From positions 1 through 64,000 of the forward strand of contig CAJTVO010000003.1 of NCBI GenBank assembly GCA_910579485.1: a DNA stretch of 64,000 bases, given 5' to 3'. This document shows, piece by piece, positions 59,725-64,000 of this stretch (position 1 is its first letter; every line of letters starts with the position of its first letter). The notes under the pieces are model-generated. The model had not been told where the DNA came from. It ran no database searches and was given only the letters and a program-made list of their open reading frames with translations. Source of the stretch: an uncultured Oscillospiraceae bacterium (GTDB lineage Bacteria; Bacillota; Clostridia; Oscillospirales; Oscillospiraceae). A program made the position numbers and the translations under genes.

Positions 59725-59784
59725 GTGTCAAATGACCAATTTCAATTTAAGAAAAATATTGCAATAGCAACAGTCCACAGCCTA

Positions 59785-62028
59785 CTAGTCCGGCGCGTCT
59801 TCTCCACGCCAGCCCAGCACCGTCTCCCGGAGGCCGTCCAGGTCCAGCACCCCCAGGGCGAAGCCCTTCTTTACCAGATCGTCCGGAAGGTACTCGTCGT
59901 ACTTGTTGAACAGCGGCAGCTCCTTGGGATAGACCAGCTCCATGGGGTCGATGGGCTTCCGGACCTCCTCGGCGGCTACCCGGAAGAAGGTCTCCTCGTC
60001 CGCCTTCATGGTGAATTGAATATAGTAGGGCCGGGCGGGGTCCAGGTTGCGGAGGCCAAGGCGTTCCGCGCACTTGACCTTCAAAAACCGCTCCAGGGTG
60101 AGGAAAGTATAGGTCCCCACCCAGGGCAGGAGGCACCACATATTGCCCCCCAGGTGGATCAGCGGGCGCTCCCCGGTGCCGGAACGGTCCGCCGTGAACC
60201 GGGCCTGCTCCAGGCGGGCCACGGCGTTTTTCATCAGATAGGGGTAGGACCGGTCCTCCCGGAGGACCTGACGCATCCGCCGGAGGATCTTGGTATGCAG
60301 GTCCCCGGGGCACAGGCCGAAGTAGGCGGGGATGCTCCCCTTCACCTGCTCGCAGTAGACCAGGTGGCGCTTCCGGTCGATGTCCAGCACCACCCAGACG
60401 TGCCCCGCGATGGCCAGCTTTTCCCCTACCGGGGGCGGCAGGACCACGGTGCCCAGCTCCTGGGCCTCGCTGCGGACGGTGTACTCCTCGTTCTCCTCAA
60501 ACACGCCGTAGAATTTAAAGGAGTTGACCACCCGCTCCCCGGCAAGGCCCACGATGAGCCCGCTGTGCTCCGTGCGCTGGATATGGTCCGTCTCCACCAG
60601 ATGGCGCAGGAGGACCCGGTAGTCCTCCTGGGAGATCCGGTGGAAGTAATGCAGCCGCAGGACCCGGTCCGCCAGGGCCCGGGGGGACAGCTCTCCGCAG
60701 GAGGCCAGGGTGGACATGGTCTGATGGTACAAGAGGCTGAAGGGCAGGCGGTCCAGCCGGGGCGGCTCCACCCAGCGCTCTTCCAGATAAAGCTGGACCA
60801 GGGCGATGCCCTGGAGGAGCTTCCAGGGGATGGTGGCGGGCAGCATGGCCCGGGCCTCCGGCTCGTCCTCCCGCATGACGAACCACATCTCAGGCGGCGC
60901 GTCCCGCCGTCCCGTGCGGCCCATGCGCTGGAGGAAGGAGGACACCGTCCAGGGCGCGTCGATCTGAAAGGCCCGCTCCAGCCGCCCGATGTCGATGCCC
61001 AGCTCCAGGGTGGCGGTGGTGACGGTGGTCATATACTGGGAGTCGTCCTTCATCATTTCCTCCGCTGTCTCCCGGTAGGAGGCGGAGAGGTTGCCGTGGT
61101 GGATGAGGAACCGGTCCGGCTCCCGGCTGCGCTCGCAGTACTGCCGCAGGGTGGTGGTGACCGTCTCGCACTCCTCCCGGGAGTTGACGAACAGCAGGCA
61201 CTTTTTCCCCCGGGTGTGTTCGAAAATGTATCCCAGGCCCGGGTCCGCGTCGTTGGGGGCCTGGTCGGTCTTCTCCTCCAGCACCGGCAGGGCCTCGATG
61301 TCCGTCCGGTCTTCGGCGGCCTGGACGTCCTTCACGTAAAAGTGCTCCATGCTCAGCCGCCACTTGGAGCCCTTGGCCTCGATCTTGGGGATGATGGTCT
61401 TCCGCCCGGTGCCCAGAGAGAGGAACTCCCCCGTCCGCTCGGGGTCGCCCATGGTGGCGGACAGGCCGATCCGCCGGGGATTGACCCCCGCCAGACGGCT
61501 CAGGCGCTCAATGAGGCACAGGGTCTGCCCACCCCGGTCCCCCCGGAGGAGGGAGTGGACCTCGTCAATGACCACGAACCGCAGGTCCCCGAAGAGGGAG
61601 GCAATGGCCCCGTGCTTGTGGAGCAGCATGGCCTCCAGGGACTCGGGGGTGATTTGGAGGATGCCGGAGGGGCGCTTCATGAGCCGGGCCTTGTGGCTTT
61701 GGGCCACGTCTCCGTGCCAGTGCCAGACGGGGATGTCTGCTTCCTCGCACAGGTCGTTGAGCCGGGCGAACTGGTCGTTGATGAGGGCCTTCAGCGGACC
61801 GATGTAGATGCAGCCCACAGAGGAGGGCGGGTTTTGGTCGAAGAGGGTGATGATAGGGAAGAAGGCCGCCTCCGTCTTGCCGGAGGCGGTGGAGGCGGTG
61901 AGGAGCAGGTTGTCGTCCGTGCGGAAGATGGCCTCCGCCGCGGCCACCTGAATGGCGCGGAGGCTCTCCCAGCCGTTGCGGTAGATGTACTCCTGGACGA
62001 AGGGGGCGTAGTGGTCGAAGATGTTCAT
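59785..62028 (-). CDS. Lhr-like superfamily 2 helicase (BrxHI-like)
   Basis: A 747-residue helicase. Motif I TASTASGKTEAA (about 44-55), motif Ia IGPLKALINDQ, motif II DEVH (155-158), motif III SAT (190-192), and motif VI QRMGRTGR in the second RecA domain are intact; the remaining 350 residues form a C-terminal region as in Lhr-type helicases. It should unwind DNA or DNA-RNA hybrids using ATP. Relatives accompany BrxD-type ATPases in some BREX systems and in TerB-linked clusters, and such an ATPase is encoded one gene upstream. Confidence 0.85.
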   Translation of the reverse strand: MNIFDHYAPFVQEYIYRNGWESLRAIQVAAAEAIFRTDDNLLLTASTASGKTEAAFFPIITLFDQNPPSSVGCIYIGPLKALINDQFARLNDLCEEADIPVWHWHGDVAQSHKARLMKRPSGILQITPESLEAMLLHKHGAIASLFGDLRFVVIDEVHSLLRGDRGGQTLCLIERLSRLAGVNPRRIGLSATMGDPERTGEFLSLGTGRKTIIPKIEAKGSKWRLSMEHFYVKDVQAAEDRTDIEALPVLEEKTDQAPNDADPGLGYIFEHTRGKKCLLFVNSREECETVTTTLRQYCERSREPDRFLIHHGNLSASYRETAEEMMKDDSQYMTTVTTATLELGIDIGRLERAFQIDAPWTVSSFLQRMGRTGRRDAPPEMWFVMREDEPEARAMLPATIPWKLLQGIALVQLYLEERWVEPPRLDRLPFSLLYHQTMSTLASCGELSPRALADRVLRLHYFHRISQEDYRVLLRHLVETDHIQRTEHSGLIVGLAGERVVNSFKFYGVFEENEEYTVRSEAQELGTVVLPPPVGEKLAIAGHVWVVLDIDRKRHLVYCEQVKGSIPAYFGLCPGDLHTKILRRMRQVLREDRSYPYLMKNAVARLEQARFTADRSGTGERPLIHLGGNMWCLLPWVGTYTFLTLERFLKVKCAERLGLRNLDPARPYYIQFTMKADEETFFRVAAEEVRKPIDPMELVYPKELPLFNKYDEYLPDDLVKKGFALGVLDLDGLRETVLGWRGEDAPD

Positions 62029-62065
62029 GGAAAGCTCCTTATAGGGTCGTTCGATAAACTGGAAT

Positions 62066-62566
62066 TTATAAAGCCCGCTGAGCTACAACGACCGTATAGT
62101 GATCCGTGTCATACGTGATCCCTGTTTCCTTAAAATTGTTTTTGCGCCAAAAATGTTCTGCCTGGGAATTGCCTTTAACCCAACCAAGCCGTACGCTTGA
62201 AAGCCTGATTTCAGTCAGATAATGGCATAAACTGTCAATTATGCTGCTTCCAATGCCAGTATTCTGAATCGATGTCTCTGTCATAAAAAAGCCGATAAAA
62301 GCAGTCTTTTCATCTGGGTATGCCATAATAAAATCCATTATGGCAATCAATTCTTTCCCTTTGTAGTACCCTATATAATACTTGTCGCACATTTCTTTAT
62401 TTGGCGGCAAGGCTTTCATATCGTCCATAATACTCTGTTCGGTCACAAAGGGAGGACAGTATTGGTAAAACAAGCTGTTTTTACTGCACAGTAAATAGAT
62501 ATCTGCCACGTCCGTTTTTTCCAGGCGGCGTACAATATAATCATTGGAGAAAAGGGATATATCCAT
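62066..62566 (-). CDS. AT-rich GNAT acetyltransferase inside the helicase-ATPase cluster
   Basis: A 166-residue GNAT-fold protein (ELIAIMDFIMAYPDEKTAFIGFFM, then QNTGIGSSIIDSLCHYL as the acetyl-CoA loop, and RLGWVKGNSQAEHFWRKNNF). It is far AT-richer than the helicase and ATPase genes around it, so it arrived separately. Same strand as both. It could be cargo or a new component of the cluster. ATG at 62566 follows AGAGGT; the frame to 62605 has no site. Confidence 0.8.
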   Translation of the reverse strand: MDISLFSNDYIVRRLEKTDVADIYLLCSKNSLFYQYCPPFVTEQSIMDDMKALPPNKEMCDKYYIGYYKGKELIAIMDFIMAYPDEKTAFIGFFMTETSIQNTGIGSSIIDSLCHYLTEIRLSSVRLGWVKGNSQAEHFWRKNNFKETGITYDTDHYTVVVAQRAL

Positions 62567-62613
62567 TTGCGTTACCTCTATCAATTTTCGTTTATCGCTC
62601 CCCACGCAAGCGG

Positions 62614-63927
62614 TTACAGCTCAAACTCCGCGAAGTCCTGCCCGGCGGCTTCCTCCAATACGGCGTTCTGGGCGTAGGTAAAGCTATCGCCGCCCAGCAG
62701 CTCCCGGACCTTGATCTCCGGATTCTGATACACGATGTCCAGCACCTCGATGAAATCCCGGATGACCTCCCGGGGAGTGATATGCTCGTCCGCGCCGATG
62801 CGTCCAAATTCGATCTCAATAAAGTCCGCCATGTCCTGCTGCTGAACGATCTGGACGTACTCGTAGAGCTCCGCGTGGATGCCCGCCAGCTTCTCCACCA
62901 GGATCAGCATCTCCTCCGGCGTCAGTGGCTGGAGCCGGATCACCGGGGACAGCAGGTCCTTGTGCTGGCCGGAGAATCGCCCTTCCGCCAGCCGGGAGCG
63001 CAGGGCCTCGTAGCTGTAGACGCCCCGCCGGGGGTCCTCCATGCACTGGGGCGTGCCGCAGAGGATGACCCCCAGGTGCCGGGCCTTGCCCTGCATGGTG
63101 TCGTTATACATGGTGAGGATCTTCTCGTAATTGTACTGCCGGGTGATGGCGTTGGGGATCTTGTAGATGTTCACCAGTTCGTCAATGAGCACCAGCATCC
63201 CGGCGTAGCCCGCCTGCTGGAGGAAGCAGGCGAAGAGCTTCAGGTGCTCGTACCAGTCATCGTCGGTGATAATGATGTTGACCCCCAGCTCCTGCCGGGC
63301 CTCGGTCTTGGTGGCATACTCTCCCCGGAACCATTTGAGGACCTTGCCCTTGGACTCATCGTCCCCGGAGAGGGAGGCGCGGTAGTAGAGCGTCAGCAGC
63401 CGGGCGAAGTCGAAGCCGTGGACCATCTCGCTGAGGGACGCGATCACGGCGGAGATCCGTTTTTCCGCCTCCGATGCCAGGGCCGGGTCGGTGACGCTCA
63501 GGCCGGATGCTTGGGCGGCCTCCTGCTGGACGCTGCTGATCCAGCGGTCCAGGATCAGGGACAAGGCCCCGCCCTCGGGGCGGGTCTTGGTGGACATGTT
63601 GCGGATAAGTTCCTTGTAGGTGGCCAGTCCCTGGCCCCGTGTGCCCTGGAGCCGCCGCTCCGGGGAGAGGTCCGCGTCCACCACCACGAAGTTTTTTGCC
63701 ATCACATAGTTCCGGATGGTCTGGAGCAGGAAGCTCTTGCCGCTGCCGTACCGGCCTACGATAAAGCGGAAAGAGGCCCCGCCGCCGGCGATGATGTCCA
63801 CGTCGTGGAGGAGGGCGTCGATCTCCGCCTTCCGGCCCACGGTGACGTAGGGCAGGCCCACCCGGGGCACCACGCCGCCTTTCAGGGAGTTGATCAAGGT
63901 CTGGGCGATCCGTCTGGGTATTTTCAT
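62614..63927 (-). CDS. BrxD-like P-loop ATPase (DUF2791 type)
   Basis: A 437-residue ATPase: Walker A GRYGSGKSF (58-66), Walker B LVLIDE (245-250), and a sensor-like CGTPQ (about 289-293). The start TLINSLKGGVVPRVGLPYVTVGRKAEIDALL and the core match the BREX ATP-binding protein BrxD / DUF2791 group. Family knowledge: BrxD pairs with the helicase BrxHI in several BREX types; similar ATPase-helicase pairs also occur with TerB-domain proteins outside BREX. The ATG overlaps the stop of the upstream gene (ATGA). No methyltransferase or PglZ is visible in this window. Confidence 0.85.
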   Translation of the reverse strand: MKIPRRIAQTLINSLKGGVVPRVGLPYVTVGRKAEIDALLHDVDIIAGGGASFRFIVGRYGSGKSFLLQTIRNYVMAKNFVVVDADLSPERRLQGTRGQGLATYKELIRNMSTKTRPEGGALSLILDRWISSVQQEAAQASGLSVTDPALASEAEKRISAVIASLSEMVHGFDFARLLTLYYRASLSGDDESKGKVLKWFRGEYATKTEARQELGVNIIITDDDWYEHLKLFACFLQQAGYAGMLVLIDELVNIYKIPNAITRQYNYEKILTMYNDTMQGKARHLGVILCGTPQCMEDPRRGVYSYEALRSRLAEGRFSGQHKDLLSPVIRLQPLTPEEMLILVEKLAGIHAELYEYVQIVQQQDMADFIEIEFGRIGADEHITPREVIRDFIEVLDIVYQNPEIKVRELLGGDSFTYAQNAVLEEAAGQDFAEFEL

Positions 63928-64000
63928 GGTCGTATCATCTCTTTCAAGTCGTCGATATAGTCCTCCAGTACCTGGGGGGCGTCGTCCAGGACGGAGTCCA
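63924..64000 (-). CDS. C-terminal end of an upstream gene of the same operon
   Basis: The last 24 codons (ending DDLKEMIRP) are read on the minus strand and stop at 63924, overlapping the ATPase start by 4 bases. The overlap shows it is co-translated with the ATPase. The fragment is too short to identify; a TerB-domain protein would fit clusters of this kind, but that is only a guess. Confidence 0.6.
   Translation of the reverse strand, partial: DSVLDDAPQVLEDYIDDLKEMIRP

Noticed and set aside
59725..62118. 797-residue plus-strand frame opposite the helicase
   Set aside because: Antisense shadow of a gene with complete helicase motifs.
1..64000. CRISPR arrays, transposases, integrases, phage genes, rRNA
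   Set aside because: None found; no regularly spaced repeats and no frame with such motifs.

Overview
The window is GC-rich (roughly 60%), densely packed DNA from an anaerobic, spore-forming Firmicute, most likely a member of the Oscillospirales (Oscillospiraceae-like gut Clostridia). The evidence is the 3' end of an acetyl-CoA synthase gene, a Csp/SleC spore-germination cassette, a CIRCE heat-shock operator, an SLH surface protein, 'AACGG'-type lipoboxes and AGGAGG ribosome sites. The placement is inferred from gene content, not from a marker gene.

Left part (1-13.9 kb): the C-terminus of AcsB, a truncated tRNA copy followed by an intact tRNA-Ala(CGC), then a long plus-strand gene series: class II aldolase, predicted PPi-dependent phosphofructokinase, TIM-family isomerase, LarA-family protein, a NitT/TauT-type ABC importer, a DUF4838 glycosidase-like protein, a divergent NagB-like protein, NagA and a ROK repressor. 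Together these look like uptake of an amino-sugar-containing compound and its conversion to triose phosphates.

Middle (14-42 kb): a large secreted SLH protein; an orphan solute-binding lipoprotein; a seven-gene minus-strand run (nucleotidyltransferase-fold protein, DUF1905, XdhC, IclR regulator, FAD dehydrogenase, 2-hydroxyacid dehydrogenase, DUF2161); an ABC-2 exporter divergent from that run and sharing overlapping promoters with it; two acetyltransferases; an AraC regulator; htpG under CIRCE; two Csp-type subtilases divergent from sleC; a YbaK-type deacylase; an MBL-fold hydrolase; and a membrane-anchored clostripain-family protease.

Maltodextrin region (42-59.2 kb): pullulanase, debranching enzyme, GH13 glucosidase and a HAD phosphatase in one operon; a LacI-family regulator with a GNAT; a GH31 glucosidase; and a MalE/F/G-type importer with a surface amylase lipoprotein. 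Five CGAT-centred operator-like sites, three at the same place just after a promoter, link these units into one local regulon.

Right end (59.2-64 kb): a 470-bp nested palindromic element, then an Lhr-like helicase, an AT-rich acetyltransferase, a BrxD-like ATPase and the last codons of another gene, all on the minus strand. This is the best candidate in the window for a poorly described DNA-processing or anti-phage system, and it continues beyond the right edge. No transposase, integrase, CRISPR array or rRNA was found.
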